Assembly (NCBI GenBank): GCA_016283095.1
Contig: JAEEMG010000002.1
Coordinates: forward strand, 22,873 to 86,872
DNA length: 64,000 nt
Origin: Paludibacteraceae bacterium
GTDB lineage: Bacteria > Bacteroidota > Bacteroidia > Bacteroidales > Paludibacteraceae
Reading direction: 5' to 3'
Below, one piece after another: positions 20,174 through 29,892 of this stretch. Numbering within the stretch: position 1 is the stretch's first letter; each line of letters opens with the position of its first letter. The translations under genes were made by a program, and so were the position numbers. The notes under the pieces are model-generated. The model made no database searches and had not been told where the DNA came from. It was given only the letters and a program-made list of their open reading frames with translations.

Positions 20174-20607
20174 TTAAATTCATTTTTAGTTTTTTACATC
20201 ATCCCATAAAGGACATCTTTTTTACATTTTATTTTTATAGCTACAAAAACATCCGCAAATATACCCCAAATCATTTCAAAAAAAAAAAAAAATGCAACTT
20301 TTTTAAATATTGCTTAATTTTCTTCACAAAAATTACTGTATTGATTGTATTTCTTTATATAAATCAATCTGGTTTATTACTGATTTTCCGTCTCTTTTCC
20401 TCAAAAAAAGTCGTAAACTTTCTCGGACAACACCTATCCTCTGTGTTTTTTTATGAGCTCGCCTGCGGTTCAAAGGATTAGGGCGTTCCGTCCTTAACAA
20501 TCCTCATTTATGATACTCCAACTATCTTTTGACTTCGTCGAATTCACATTAATAACGATAGACAATAAACTAATTTTGAATTTAGCATTTAGAATTTTGA
20601 ATTCCAA
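20174..20607. other. 434-bp intergenic region
   Basis: The stretch separates the convergent-looking ends of the lipoprotein operon promoter side and menA. It holds a long A-run at about 20278-20292, one copy of the dispersed palindromic repeat at 20401-20550, and an AT-rich tail with reiterated TTTGAATT/TTTAGAATT words at 20570-20605. No gene was found. Confidence 0.6.
20401..20550 (+). repeat. Dispersed palindromic repeat, copy A
   Basis: Palindrome TTAGGGCGTTCCGTCCTTAA at 20478-20497 is followed by ACAATCCTCATTTATGATAC and CTCCAACTATC, then TTCGTCGAATT. This is the same order as the copies at 47277, 48428 and 57389. The second palindrome (20457-20468) is degenerate. Both ends are only partly recognisable. 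Confidence 0.75.
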
Positions 20608-21522
20608 CTACATCACCATCGCCACTACCGTCGCAATGGCAAACACCATCATATTGCGTGAACTCTCTCCTATCAACTGGTTGAGTGCTTTGCCCCTCTT
20701 GATTCTCATCAACTTGGTATACGACATCAAATGTAATATTATATATGGTATATAAAAGAATGTAAGAGCCAGATTGCCTCTGAAGACATAACACATCAGC
20801 ACTACAGCTCCCAATCCGCACCACAAATATAACATCTCCCCAAATCGCTCGCCAAACTTCACTATCAGCGTGCGTTTGCCATCCGCAGCATCCGTCTCAC
20901 GGTCACGGTAGTTGTTGACTACCAACAATGCGTTGATCGCCATTCCCGTCGCCACTCCCGCCACTATACATCCTGGCTCTGAAAAGCATCCGGGTGTCTG
21001 GCAATAGCATGTGAAACAGGTGGCAACGATCCCGAAGAATCCTACGACCGCAACGTCGCCAAGCCCATTATAAGAGAGCGGGAACGGGCCAGATGTGTAG
21101 AAATACGCAAAGAAAATGCAGAATATGCCGACTCCTATCATCGTCAGCACCTGCGATTCCTCAATAAGTGGAAGCATCATGATTCCGCACAACGCTGCCA
21201 GCCCCACCACAATCGCGATTCCTATATACATCGCCTTCTTCGTGATCCACCCCTGAGCCATCGCTCTTTCCGGACCAAGGCGGTCTTTCCCGTCGCTACC
21301 CTTCAGAAAATCAAAAAGATCATTGATAAAATTAGCGGCAATCTGCATCAGCGACGCGAATAAGAAGCAGATGGTGAATTTTCGCCAATCGAAAGCCGCA
21401 CCGTCTCCCAAATATACACTCAACGCTGAACCAACAAGCACTGGCACAACCGCCGCCGCCAACGTCTTCGGGCGGGCCGCCAAAACCCATGCCTTAGCAG
21501 AATTTACCTCTACCGTCTCCAT
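20608..21522 (-). CDS. menA: 1,4-dihydroxy-2-naphthoate polyprenyltransferase
   Basis: 304 residues, UbiA family with about eight membrane helices. The first Asp-rich motif is NFINDLFDFLKGSD, with N64, D68 and D71 binding Mg-diphosphate. The substrate signature ARPKTLAAAVVPVLVGSAL is typical of MenA. The second motif is NNYRDRETDAADGKRTLIV. It attaches the isoprenoid tail in menaquinone synthesis at the inner membrane. It follows the S41 protease gene after 6 bp, but no other men gene is in the window. Confidence 0.93.
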   Translation of the reverse strand: METVEVNSAKAWVLAARPKTLAAAVVPVLVGSALSVYLGDGAAFDWRKFTICFLFASLMQIAANFINDLFDFLKGSDGKDRLGPERAMAQGWITKKAMYIGIAIVVGLAALCGIMMLPLIEESQVLTMIGVGIFCIFFAYFYTSGPFPLSYNGLGDVAVVGFFGIVATCFTCYCQTPGCFSEPGCIVAGVATGMAINALLVVNNYRDRETDAADGKRTLIVKFGERFGEMLYLWCGLGAVVLMCYVFRGNLALTFFYIPYIILHLMSYTKLMRIKRGKALNQLIGESSRNMMVFAIATVVAMVM

Positions 21523-21528
21523 TTTTTA

Positions 21529-23232
21529 TTATCGCTCCAATATTTCTTTCATCTCCTTGCTTGTGAAAGCTTTCAAAGCTTCACGGAAAGCATTGTCATC
21601 CAAGTTGTATGCCCAATAGAACGGACGTTGCTTATGGTTATCCGAACCATGGATCGAACGAATCAGATAAGCCGCAAGCAGACGCATGATCTTCTGCTGT
21701 GTCGACGCTGGTTCCCTATCCGACGGAGAGAAATTCTTCTCATGCTTCGCGTAGGCAAGGAATTCACGGTAAACACTGTCATGCATCAAATTCTTGTATG
21801 TCATCTTGAAATCGCCAGTTTCCTTATAAGCCTCGATCTCCGAAGGATGGTTCTCCATATATTTATATGAGAAGTCATACACAACGTCGCTCAAAAGTAC
21901 TTTCTTTGCGAACGCCGACATATTAGTGTCGAGAGGCACGAAGATATCAGGCATAATTCCACCACCTCCGTAGACGGTGCGGCCAAGTTTGCAAGTCTTG
22001 TAGACCATGCTGTCCTTCTCAGCAGCCTTCTTCATGCTGTCGACATTGGTCATCTCACCGTGCTCATAACGCATTGCCGTCTCCGCACGATAATCATAAT
22101 CCTTGCCATAATATTTCTGGACGCATCTTCCTGAAGGAGTGTAGTATCTTGCTATAGTAAGACGCAATGCCGCTCCACCTGAGATTGGGATCTGCTGCTG
22201 CACAAGTCCCTTGCCGAACGAACGGCTTCCCACAATGACACCTCTGTCGTTGTCCTGGATAGCGCCTGCGAAAATCTCACTCGCAGAAGCCGAATTCTCA
22301 TTGATAAGCACCACGATAGGATCCGAAATGATCGGAGCACCACGAGACATCAGCACCTCACCAGCATTTGCGCGTGTCTGACCACGTCCGCAAGTGTAGA
22401 CGATAGTGTCGCCCTCATCAAGAAGGAAATTCAACATCTCGCCAGCCACAGGAAGGAATCCGCCTCCATTGTTACGCAAATCGACAATGAAACGTCTTGC
22501 TCCTTCAGACTGAAGTGTGAGCAATGCTTCGTAGAATTCCTCATGGGTTCTCTCTCCGAAACGGTCGATCTTGACGTATCCAGTCTGGTCGTCAGCCATA
22601 TAGAAAGCGTCGACAGTCTCCTGAGCCACCTCACCACGGATCACCTCATAATCGAGAGTCTCTGCGACACCCTTACGTTTGATTCCAAGTTTGACGTGAG
22701 TGTCTTTCGGACCACGCAACGTCTTCACCACAACCTCATTATTCAATTTAGGGCCGACGAAAACACTGTCGTCGACAGCGATAATCTTATCACCAGCACG
22801 AAGTCCGGCCTTCTCCGACGGACCACCGGAAATCACCTGCACCACATTGACAGTATCGTTGCGGAGGTTGAACTGCACACCGATGCCGAAGAAACTGCTT
22901 GCGAGTTCGTCATTAGTTATCTGAAGATCCTCAGCCTTGATATAAGCAGTGTGAGGATCGAGAGTTTCTGTAAGTTGAGGAATCACACGGTCGACAAGAT
23001 CAGACATATTGACAGTGTCCACATACATGCTCGACACGTAATGTAGGACATCAGACATCTTTCTTGCCGCTATCACATCAGCCTCACCTTCGAACAATTT
23101 GCGTGGAGACTGGAACAACCCCTCTTCTGTAATCACACGTTTTTCACCGAATTTTGCCCCAAGAATGAAGGCAACAGCAGTGAAGATACCAAGAAGAACA
23201 GGTACCAGAACCTGTTTTGTTTTATTGTTCAT
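21529..23232 (-). CDS. S41 family C-terminal processing peptidase
   Basis: 567 residues. One N-terminal membrane anchor or signal (residues 8-26) is followed by a PDZ domain at about 110-190 (GIGVQFNLRN to GIKRKG) and the S41 catalytic domain. Ser316 in NENSASASEIFAGA and Lys341 in SFGKGLVQ are 25 residues apart, as in Tsp/CtpA, so the Ser-Lys dyad is intact. It probably trims periplasmic proteins from their C-termini. It lies between dCMP deaminase and menA in one apparent operon. Confidence 0.93.
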   Translation of the reverse strand: MNNKTKQVLVPVLLGIFTAVAFILGAKFGEKRVITEEGLFQSPRKLFEGEADVIAARKMSDVLHYVSSMYVDTVNMSDLVDRVIPQLTETLDPHTAYIKAEDLQITNDELASSFFGIGVQFNLRNDTVNVVQVISGGPSEKAGLRAGDKIIAVDDSVFVGPKLNNEVVVKTLRGPKDTHVKLGIKRKGVAETLDYEVIRGEVAQETVDAFYMADDQTGYVKIDRFGERTHEEFYEALLTLQSEGARRFIVDLRNNGGGFLPVAGEMLNFLLDEGDTIVYTCGRGQTRANAGEVLMSRGAPIISDPIVVLINENSASASEIFAGAIQDNDRGVIVGSRSFGKGLVQQQIPISGGAALRLTIARYYTPSGRCVQKYYGKDYDYRAETAMRYEHGEMTNVDSMKKAAEKDSMVYKTCKLGRTVYGGGGIMPDIFVPLDTNMSAFAKKVLLSDVVYDFSYKYMENHPSEIEAYKETGDFKMTYKNLMHDSVYREFLAYAKHEKNFSPSDREPASTQQKIMRLLAAYLIRSIHGSDNHKQRPFYWAYNLDDNAFREALKAFTSKEMKEILER

Positions 23233-23283
23233 ATTTTGTTAGGTTATATTTATGTCATTAGGTCATTAATGTCAGTCGTAAGG

Positions 23284-23754
23284 TTACTCATCCTTATAAT
23301 CCTGCTCATTCAAGAATTCCACTTTCACGCCAGCGCGTTCCAGTAGATCGATACCATCAGTAAGACGGTATTTCTCAGAATAGACGACACGTTTGATACC
23401 AGCCTGGATAATCAGTTTGGCGCACTCGATGCAAGGCGACGCAGTGACATAAAGAGTAGCGCCGTCGCTGCTGTTGTTGCTTTGGGCAACCTTAGCGATA
23501 GCGTTAGCCTCAGCGTGAAGCACGTAAGGGAAAGTGGTGTCGTTTTCATCCTCACAAACATTAGGGAATCCTGAAGGAGTGCCATTATATCCATCAGAGA
23601 TAATAGTCTTGTCCTTCACAAGAAGAGCCCCCACCTGACGACGTTTGCAATATGAGTTTTCAGCCCATATTCTTGCCATTCGTATATAACGATAGTCAAT
23701 TTTTTTCTGTTTGTCTGGATTCATAGGTTTATCTTTTTCTGTATCCATGTCCAT
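23284..23754 (-). CDS. dCMP deaminase
   Basis: 156 residues. Zinc ligands are His80 in VLHAEANAI, with catalytic Glu82, and Cys108/Cys111 in SPCIECAK. The N-terminal RQVGALLVKDKTIISDGYNG is typical of the ComEB/dCMP deaminase group. It converts dCMP to dUMP for thymidylate synthesis. Three Met codons (1, 3 and 11) could start it; the last best matches family length. A -7 match at 23782-23775 lies just upstream. Confidence 0.92.
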   Translation of the reverse strand: MDMDTEKDKPMNPDKQKKIDYRYIRMARIWAENSYCKRRQVGALLVKDKTIISDGYNGTPSGFPNVCEDENDTTFPYVLHAEANAIAKVAQSNNSSDGATLYVTASPCIECAKLIIQAGIKRVVYSEKYRLTDGIDLLERAGVKVEFLNEQDYKDE

Positions 23755-23774
23755 TACCAGTCAATTATATTAGG

Positions 23775-23782
23775 CAAATATA
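23775..23782 (-). promoter_or_regulatory. -7 element before the dCMP deaminase operon
   Basis: Minus-strand TATATTTG at 23782-23775 matches TAnnTTTG. A TTTG at 23808-23805 is 22 nt away, slightly beyond the usual 19-20, so the match is moderate. Confidence 0.45.
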
Positions 23783-23883
23783 AAACAAGGATTATAATTA
23801 TCTGCAAAAATAAAATAAAAGTGTGGAAAAATCAGCATTTTGCAAAAAAAGGAAAAAACGGAGGTAAAAAAACATCATTAAAG

Positions 23884-23914
23884 TTTGTGAGAAACAAAAA
23901 ATAGACTACCTTTG
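23884..23914 (+). promoter_or_regulatory. Promoter of the tRNA cluster
   Basis: TTTG (23884-23887), 19 nt, TACCTTTG (23907-23914): an exact Bacteroidota promoter. The downstream CACTCGCAAA is nearly the same as that at the tRNA-Leu(UAG) promoter (CAATCGCAAA). Confidence 0.85.
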
Positions 23915-23949
23915 CACTCGCAAAAGAAAAACAGCGTTCTTTTACATAA

Positions 23950-24022
<73 letters not shown>

Positions 24023-24037
24023 CATCTACAAGATGAT

Positions 24038-24122
24038 GCCCTGATGGTGGAATTGGTAGACACGCAGGACTTAAAATCCTGTAATCATTGCGATTGTACG
24101 GGTTCAAGTCCCGTTCGGGGCA
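24038..24122 (+). tRNA. tRNA-Leu(UAA)
   Basis: 85 nt with a long variable arm, as type II tRNAs have. The acceptor GCCCTGA pairs with TCGGGGC including one G-T pair; the discriminator is A. The loop CTTAAAA gives anticodon TAA. It is 15 nt from tRNA-Gly. Confidence 0.97.
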
Positions 24123-24150
24123 CATATTTGTTTAGAGAAAGAAAAAAATT

Positions 24151-24223
24151 GGTGCCATAGCTCAGTTGGTAGAGCAAAGGACTGAAAATCCTTGTGTCCC
24201 CGGTTCGATTCCTGGTGGTACCA
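24151..24223 (+). tRNA. tRNA-Phe(GAA)
   Basis: 73 nt. The acceptor GGTGCCA pairs with TGGTACC with one G-T wobble; the discriminator is A. The stem AAGGA/TCCTT encloses loop CTGAAAA, anticodon GAA. It is the third gene of the tRNA operon. Confidence 0.97.
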
Positions 24224-24234
24224 CACAAAATAAA

Positions 24235-24260
24235 AGCAGAACATAAGTTCTGCTTTTTTT
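24235..24260 (+). terminator. Terminator of the tRNA operon
   Basis: AGCAGAAC (24235-24242), loop ATAA, GTTCTGCT (24247-24254), then T-run: a perfect 8-bp stem 11 nt after tRNA-Phe. Confidence 0.93.
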
Positions 24261-24321
24261 ATTTCCCCAAAAACAAAAAAATGGATTTCCATCAAAAGAT
24301 GAGAATCCATAAAAATCACCA

Positions 24322-24792
24322 CTATTTCAATTTCTCAAAATCCGTCAGATCATTCTGGTTGATGATTCTCAACAGCGCAGGCATGCCATAGTCTTCATAA
24401 TAAGCATACACCTCATCGAACGGATCCGTGTCGATAATATATTCGGAGATCGTTTTCATCAATGTGTCGTTCCAATCGTCATGACTGATGGATGTACACA
24501 CCATATTTCTATATTCATAGACATATCTGCTTGACAATCTGTAATAATCTCCTGTGATTTTCTCTATATCTTCTTTGTTGGATGGCCAAATATAACTGGT
24601 GTCTATCCTTTTAACTTCTGTATCGGAGCTGTCGTAATTTTGCATGCACAACCTGACAAGCATGACACTGTCTGAGTAGTCTTTCTTCATCTTCACCACA
24701 TAACCATCCGGCACACCATCCTCTGGACAACCACACATAAAGATCGGCATCGAAGCAATCGCCGAATACATAATTTTTTTCGCTAGTCTCAT
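24322..24792 (-). CDS. Small lipoprotein of unknown function
   Basis: 156 residues. A signal peptide ends FMCGC, with Cys20 or Cys22 as the lipid-bearing residue, followed by PEDG. The mature part is acidic, Tyr-rich and predicted mostly helical (YEYRNMVCTSISHDDWNDTL). No family was recognised. It stops about 60 bp from the tRNA terminator and lies downstream of the TamB-like gene, with which it may be co-transcribed. Confidence 0.6.
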   Translation of the reverse strand: MRLAKKIMYSAIASMPIFMCGCPEDGVPDGYVVKMKKDYSDSVMLVRLCMQNYDSSDTEVKRIDTSYIWPSNKEDIEKITGDYYRLSSRYVYEYRNMVCTSISHDDWNDTLMKTISEYIIDTDPFDEVYAYYEDYGMPALLRIINQNDLTDFEKLK

Positions 24793-24873
24793 TTTTTATG
24801 ATATTAAAGTTGTAGCACAAAATTAAATATTTTCCTCCAAATCAAGAAGCTTGAGATTTAATATGGAGTTTTT

Positions 24874-27800
24874 CTACTTCTTCCTCCTCAACAGTTCCCT
24901 GAATGTGTCAGCCTCTTTCGTTACGATGAAGCCAAGGCCTTCGGTGCTTGTGCCCGAACGGTAGAATTCGGTGTTGGTGTGGCGATAACCTTTCAGACGC
25001 AATGTTCCGCTCTTATTCAGTTTATACTCCAAGTCGAAATTCTTGGTAAGTTCATCGTCAGCATTTGTATTGGAATTGTTCTGATATCCGAAATCGGTGC
25101 TGAAGATCAAACGGTCGTTGAAGAAGGAGCGTGAAAGGGAAAGGCTCATCTCCATGTCACTTCCGTCTGCCTGGGCCGACGACATATCCGCGCCGATTGT
25201 CCAGCTGCTTCCAAGCACATCGCCAAAGAGTGTGTTCATTCCGTTGGAAATGCTCGACGATACGATAGATGTGAGCATGCTTGAGCCGACGTTGGTGCTC
25301 TGCGACGACGATACTGGATAGAATGTACCGAATCCAAGTATGTAGGCGAACTCTCTGATTTTCAAGTCATCGGTATTTATGATTCCTTGCAGACGGTTGT
25401 TGAGATCGTCTCCTGCATTCGGTAACGTGACATCATAGGAAAGATTAAACTTATCCATTGTGCCGTTGATGCCCAGACGTGCACCCACAGTCTGTCGTGT
25501 GTTTGTCAGAGTCGGGTCATTAGCGAATGATTCGTCGAGTGTGGCAAGATCGGCACGAGTGGTATAGAGAGCCGACAGATCAAATCTGAGTGACTCTATC
25601 CTTCCTCCCACATTGATCGTACCACCCTTCTCTATGGCAAAAGTCTTCTGCGGAAGACTGGAAATCTTCATCTTCAGCTGTCCCTCATCTATTATATAGT
25701 CGCCATAAAGTTTTATCTCATCTGATGTTGTAGTGTATTCGACGCGGATGTTTCCACCACCCTTCAACGAACATTTATCTCCGGATGTTCGAGAGAGAAC
25801 CACCGTCATCTCTGTGTTGTCGGTCACTTTTAGATCCACACTCGCATCTATGTTGAACTTCGTCTCATCGTACTTATTTCTCAGCTCGACAGTGTCCTCA
25901 TGCGACACGAACACTATAGTCGAGTATTCCGAGGCAGACGACGCGCTCTCCGGCAGCACCACCGTCATCACAGCGCTCTCCCCCGTCGACACATTTCCAC
26001 GGATTGACGCTCCGTCCGCGTCTCCAGCCACACGAATACGTCCATCAGCGGTCAGTTTGCCATACACCATCTCATCCTTGTTCTTAGGATTATTGAGCAG
26101 TATGAAATCATTGAGAGTCAGAGTAGCCAGATACTTCGGATTCTTGAAATTATGGTGCTGGACATTACAGTCCAAATTCGCCACACGTCCATAATCGTCC
26201 ACGATCTTCGCATTCTTGATGGTCATGCTCGTAGGCGTAAACAGGATACTGTCGTTCACACGGTAAGAGGCTTTGTTGACCTTCACCTTCGCCAGCACAT
26301 TGTCGAGATAAATATAACCCTTCACCTCAGGCTCCGACACCTTGCCTGAGACATCAATCTTGGCTGAGACTTTTCCCGTCAACTTGTCAAGATAATCATC
26401 TATCATCATCTGGGCTGTCTCCAACGGGAATTCCTTGACCGTGAATTTCAACATCAGAGAATCATTTCCGGGCGACACAATTCCTCCTGCAGTAGCCACA
26501 ACTGCAGAGTCTCTGGATATTGAGATCCTTGTGCCCACCGCCTTCCTTTCCGGATTCCAGCCGCATCGCAGGCTCACGTCGCCGACCCATATTGAATCTA
26601 TGGCAAGCGAATCCACACGGAGATTCTTGGTGCCGAAACGTGGCATGTCTCCCATCAATCCCTTCGCCATCACATCTCCTGTGATGAAGCCAGAGAACGG
26701 GAATCCCATTCGTAATTTGGAAATCACACTCGATATGGACATGCTGTCGAACGAGATTTTCAGAGAGTCGTTCACACTCTTGCCAACCGCTCCGTCCACA
26801 AGAAGGATCTGTCGTGAGTCCTCCGTCAAACCAAAATGTTCGATTTTCGTATAGCCATCCTGCTTTGTCGTAATCACCGACGGCTCAAAACCGATGAGCA
26901 GGTCACGAAGCAGAAGGTCGCTCGGCATAAAGAACGTCTTCAGCAGGATTTCTTTCGTGACAGAGTCTTTAGGGAATGTGAGCAACGCTTTGATATCTCC
27001 CTCAATCTTCTGCTCCTCATCGAAATTATCATACACAAATGTGGTAAGAGCCACATCGTTCTCCAACTCTGTCGAGAGATCAAACTTTATCGGTTTCATT
27101 TCGTTGGCATACACTATCGTCTGAATATCACCAACATACATCTTATCCTTCTGTTTGAACGAGAAATCTATATCTTTTGCCACGATCCCATTGTAGACAA
27201 TACTGTCGGCTTTTACAAACGCTCCCATCCTGCTCAACGAATCGGAGATGTTGAATGCCATCTTCATCCCGGTCACCGTCATCGGGATACCGAAGAATCC
27301 ACAGACCGGAGCCACATCCTTCACATCAATATTCAAATCAAAATCATTATTGTATATAGTAGTGTCGACTTCCTCCAGGATCTTATGGTCGAAAAACGTA
27401 GGAAGATACGGATGAAGGATATTCACCACACTCGCCTCTACAGAATTGACATCATACCGTCCGCCAAAAGTGACATCCAGCAGACGTGATCTCAACTGTA
27501 CCTGACGATGCGAATCTCTGTCGTCGGACGATAACGTGATCTTTCCGACATCAAGAGTCTTCTTCCCATTAGTCACTACCAAAGAGTCGATGTCCACCTG
27601 GCCGACAGCATCGTTGAGCGACGACATGATTGTACGTCCGTCAACATTGAGGGATATAGCAAGATCACTCCATGTGGAATCCATGACGCCAAGCTTGTAA
27701 GGAGAAAAATCCTTCACCCCTCCATTCAACAAATAGATATTCTTTTCCGACGGGATAAACGAAGCAGACAGAGCTGCCGTTCCGAACGGCTCTTCAAATG

Positions 27801-29289
27801 AGATGTCGGCAGTGGCAGACTCCGATGAATATGATGCTTTATCTATCTTCAGCGACGTCGCCACTATCTTATCATAAGCAAAATATGGCACGGCACCCGT
27901 GGCTCGCACAATCAGACCGGTGTCTGAGACACTGAGATTAGCATCGACATCAAGTTTAGCTTTCAGACGTGTGGTGTCTCCGATCAGTTTGGCTATATCA
28001 GCAGTGTCAGTGGCAAGTGTAGCCAAGACATTCAGCACGTCGGCATTCTTATTATATATAAGTTTTCCCTCACTCTTCAATTTGGTGACGGGAGTGTTAG
28101 CCCCCAAATTAAAATTCAGGCCGCATGGTTTTCCGTTTGCCTTCAGGTTAGTCGCAAATGGGAAAAGCCTCTTGACAATATCATTTTTGGTCAACGAAGT
28201 ATCCACCATAGTGAGGACATCTCCATTGTCGGCGGATATTAAAAGATCTGCCTTATAATAAGAGTTTGCATAATCGTAGCAATCGCTCATCGAAGCCACC
28301 GCATGCAGTGAGGCATCCTCACAATCCACCTGAAGCACACTCACATCCACCGTCGGCAGATTTCCTTTTGCCGACATATACAGGTTGATTGGCGAGTGGT
28401 ATTGAGCCAAAGCTGGGACGAAAGGAGCAATCTCGGAAAGCACCACCGTCGACGGCGCGATATCCACATTATATTCTCCACGATGGACTGCGTCGTCAAT
28501 ATTGTCGAGAATCGCAGGATATGTCCAGGCGACATCGTTGATTGTCAACGACGATTTAGGAGTCTGGAGATAGATCTGTTTTGATGAGAATCCATCCGTC
28601 AGCATAGCGAAATCAAGGACTTTCAAATCATTGATTCTGACGTGGGTAAGATCATCAAACGCAGAGAGTTGGGAGATCTCAGCCCGAAGATTGTCGGTGC
28701 GTATTGATTTCAGATATCCTGCGATCAGGACATCAGATAGATGTATATGGTTGTAGTCGAACACCCCAGGTTGGGTATACGAGCTGTCAATGATGTCATA
28801 TTTCAGGGTTCCCCGTTTGAGGGAAATATCAGACAACTCCATGTCGAATTTCGACGGAGTAGTGTCGACCTCAGTTGTATCAGTCGACGAGAATGCGTCT
28901 ATGAGATACTCAAAATTATATACGTCAGCATTGCTCGAGACGTAGATTTTGAAACTGTCGAGAGCCACCTTCGACAGAGTAAGTTTGGAATCACACCAAA
29001 CAGTCACCGGGTTGAAACCGGCCTCCAATCTTTGTATGTAGGCAAGAGTATCCTTATTGCAATCGGGAAGATAGAGATCCTCCATCACAATATTACCCTT
29101 GAAATTGATGCCGACGTAGCCTACGGAGATGTCGACACCAAACTGAGATTTTAGTTCATCGGTCACTTTCTGAGTAAGAGAGGTCTGGAAAGACGGAATT
29201 GTGAGCAAACCACATAACAACAAAAGCAACAGCAGGATTATTCCCACCGTTGCCAATGTTATCTTTAATATTTTTCCAGCCACTCCCAT
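24874..29289 (-). CDS. TamB-like (DUF490) envelope assembly or lipid-transfer protein
   Basis: 1471 residues. One N-terminal membrane anchor (ILKITLATVGIILLLLLLLCG) is followed by a very long stretch of regularly alternating beta strands, the AsmA/TamB-type groove. The C-terminal DUF490 region has the usual GYQNNSN...LTKNFDLEYKLNKSGTLRLKG pattern and ends in RRKK. Such proteins bridge inner and outer membranes and act in beta-barrel insertion or phospholipid transport. A rhodanese-like lipoprotein gene lies 13 bp upstream. Length is typical for Bacteroidales. Confidence 0.88.
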   Translation of the reverse strand: MGVAGKILKITLATVGIILLLLLLLCGLLTIPSFQTSLTQKVTDELKSQFGVDISVGYVGINFKGNIVMEDLYLPDCNKDTLAYIQRLEAGFNPVTVWCDSKLTLSKVALDSFKIYVSSNADVYNFEYLIDAFSSTDTTEVDTTPSKFDMELSDISLKRGTLKYDIIDSSYTQPGVFDYNHIHLSDVLIAGYLKSIRTDNLRAEISQLSAFDDLTHVRINDLKVLDFAMLTDGFSSKQIYLQTPKSSLTINDVAWTYPAILDNIDDAVHRGEYNVDIAPSTVVLSEIAPFVPALAQYHSPINLYMSAKGNLPTVDVSVLQVDCEDASLHAVASMSDCYDYANSYYKADLLISADNGDVLTMVDTSLTKNDIVKRLFPFATNLKANGKPCGLNFNLGANTPVTKLKSEGKLIYNKNADVLNVLATLATDTADIAKLIGDTTRLKAKLDVDANLSVSDTGLIVRATGAVPYFAYDKIVATSLKIDKASYSSESATADISFEEPFGTAALSASFIPSEKNIYLLNGGVKDFSPYKLGVMDSTWSDLAISLNVDGRTIMSSLNDAVGQVDIDSLVVTNGKKTLDVGKITLSSDDRDSHRQVQLRSRLLDVTFGGRYDVNSVEASVVNILHPYLPTFFDHKILEEVDTTIYNNDFDLNIDVKDVAPVCGFFGIPMTVTGMKMAFNISDSLSRMGAFVKADSIVYNGIVAKDIDFSFKQKDKMYVGDIQTIVYANEMKPIKFDLSTELENDVALTTFVYDNFDEEQKIEGDIKALLTFPKDSVTKEILLKTFFMPSDLLLRDLLIGFEPSVITTKQDGYTKIEHFGLTEDSRQILLVDGAVGKSVNDSLKISFDSMSISSVISKLRMGFPFSGFITGDVMAKGLMGDMPRFGTKNLRVDSLAIDSIWVGDVSLRCGWNPERKAVGTRISISRDSAVVATAGGIVSPGNDSLMLKFTVKEFPLETAQMMIDDYLDKLTGKVSAKIDVSGKVSEPEVKGYIYLDNVLAKVKVNKASYRVNDSILFTPTSMTIKNAKIVDDYGRVANLDCNVQHHNFKNPKYLATLTLNDFILLNNPKNKDEMVYGKLTADGRIRVAGDADGASIRGNVSTGESAVMTVVLPESASSASEYSTIVFVSHEDTVELRNKYDETKFNIDASVDLKVTDNTEMTVVLSRTSGDKCSLKGGGNIRVEYTTTSDEIKLYGDYIIDEGQLKMKISSLPQKTFAIEKGGTINVGGRIESLRFDLSALYTTRADLATLDESFANDPTLTNTRQTVGARLGINGTMDKFNLSYDVTLPNAGDDLNNRLQGIINTDDLKIREFAYILGFGTFYPVSSSQSTNVGSSMLTSIVSSSISNGMNTLFGDVLGSSWTIGADMSSAQADGSDMEMSLSLSRSFFNDRLIFSTDFGYQNNSNTNADDELTKNFDLEYKLNKSGTLRLKGYRHTNTEFYRSGTSTEGLGFIVTKEADTFRELLRRKK

Positions 29290-29302
29290 CAGAATCAGCT
29301 TT

Positions 29303-29824
29303 TTATTCCTTTACGTCAGGATAGCTATTCAAGAAATCTGAAGTTTTTCCCATCAATAGATAAACTTTTTGTTTACCCCAACCCATTGCCGAAATTCTTC
29401 CAGCAACATGAAGCATAAGAGTTGAAGCTCCGTTATCTGTAAGAAGAATGAATTTTGAATGATCAGGATCAAGTCTCTCCACCTCCTTGTAGATAAACTC
29501 ATCATCATAGTAGAAAGCATCATCATTTTCAAGAGGAATTGAAATCGCTCTCACTACATGACCGGCTTTATATTCCTTAGCCGAACGAGTGTCGATTACA
29601 ATTGTCGTTTCGGGAGCGTTATTAGTCAAACCTTTGTAAAAAGCATCCGATGATGCACCTGACATTTGGTCGACTGGACCTCCAGATTCACGATTTGGGT
29701 CTAAGATAAAAACATCTTTTTTGCTTTTTGAATCTTCCTCCTCATCATGTTTACAAGACGAAATCGAAACGGTAGCAACAGCTGCAACAGCTGCAAAAAT
29801 TAAAGTCCTAAAAAATCTTTTCAT
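29303..29824 (-). CDS. Rhodanese-like lipoprotein lacking the catalytic cysteine
   Basis: 173 residues. The signal peptide ends ISSC (Cys24), followed by charged residues. A rhodanese domain fills residues 70-165, with VIDTRSAKEYKAGHVVRAIS as the substrate-loop side. At the active-site loop, where rhodaneses have CxxGxR, the sequence is TDNGAS, so the sulfur-accepting Cys is absent. It is probably non-catalytic and perhaps a binding module. It starts the operon with the TamB-like gene. Confidence 0.75.
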   Translation of the reverse strand: MKRFFRTLIFAAVAAVATVSISSCKHDEEEDSKSKKDVFILDPNRESGGPVDQMSGASSDAFYKGLTNNAPETTIVIDTRSAKEYKAGHVVRAISIPLENDDAFYYDDEFIYKEVERLDPDHSKFILLTDNGASTLMLHVAGRISAMGWGKQKVYLLMGKTSDFLNSYPDVKE

Positions 29825-29849
29825 GATATATATGATTTAAAATTCCTTA

Positions 29850-29857
29850 CAAATATA
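29850..29857 (-). promoter_or_regulatory. -7 element before the rhodanese-tamB operon
   Basis: Minus-strand TATATTTG at 29857-29850 matches TAnnTTTG and is 26 bp upstream of the ATG. No good -33 element was seen. Confidence 0.45.
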
Positions 29858-29892
29858 ATATTTTAAACGACTTTTATACTCTGATGGCTATT

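Noticed and set aside
24874..29289. Long plus-strand ORFs, for example 26836-27489
   Set aside because: They lie antisense to the TamB-like gene, with His/Arg/Ile-rich composition typical of shadow frames.
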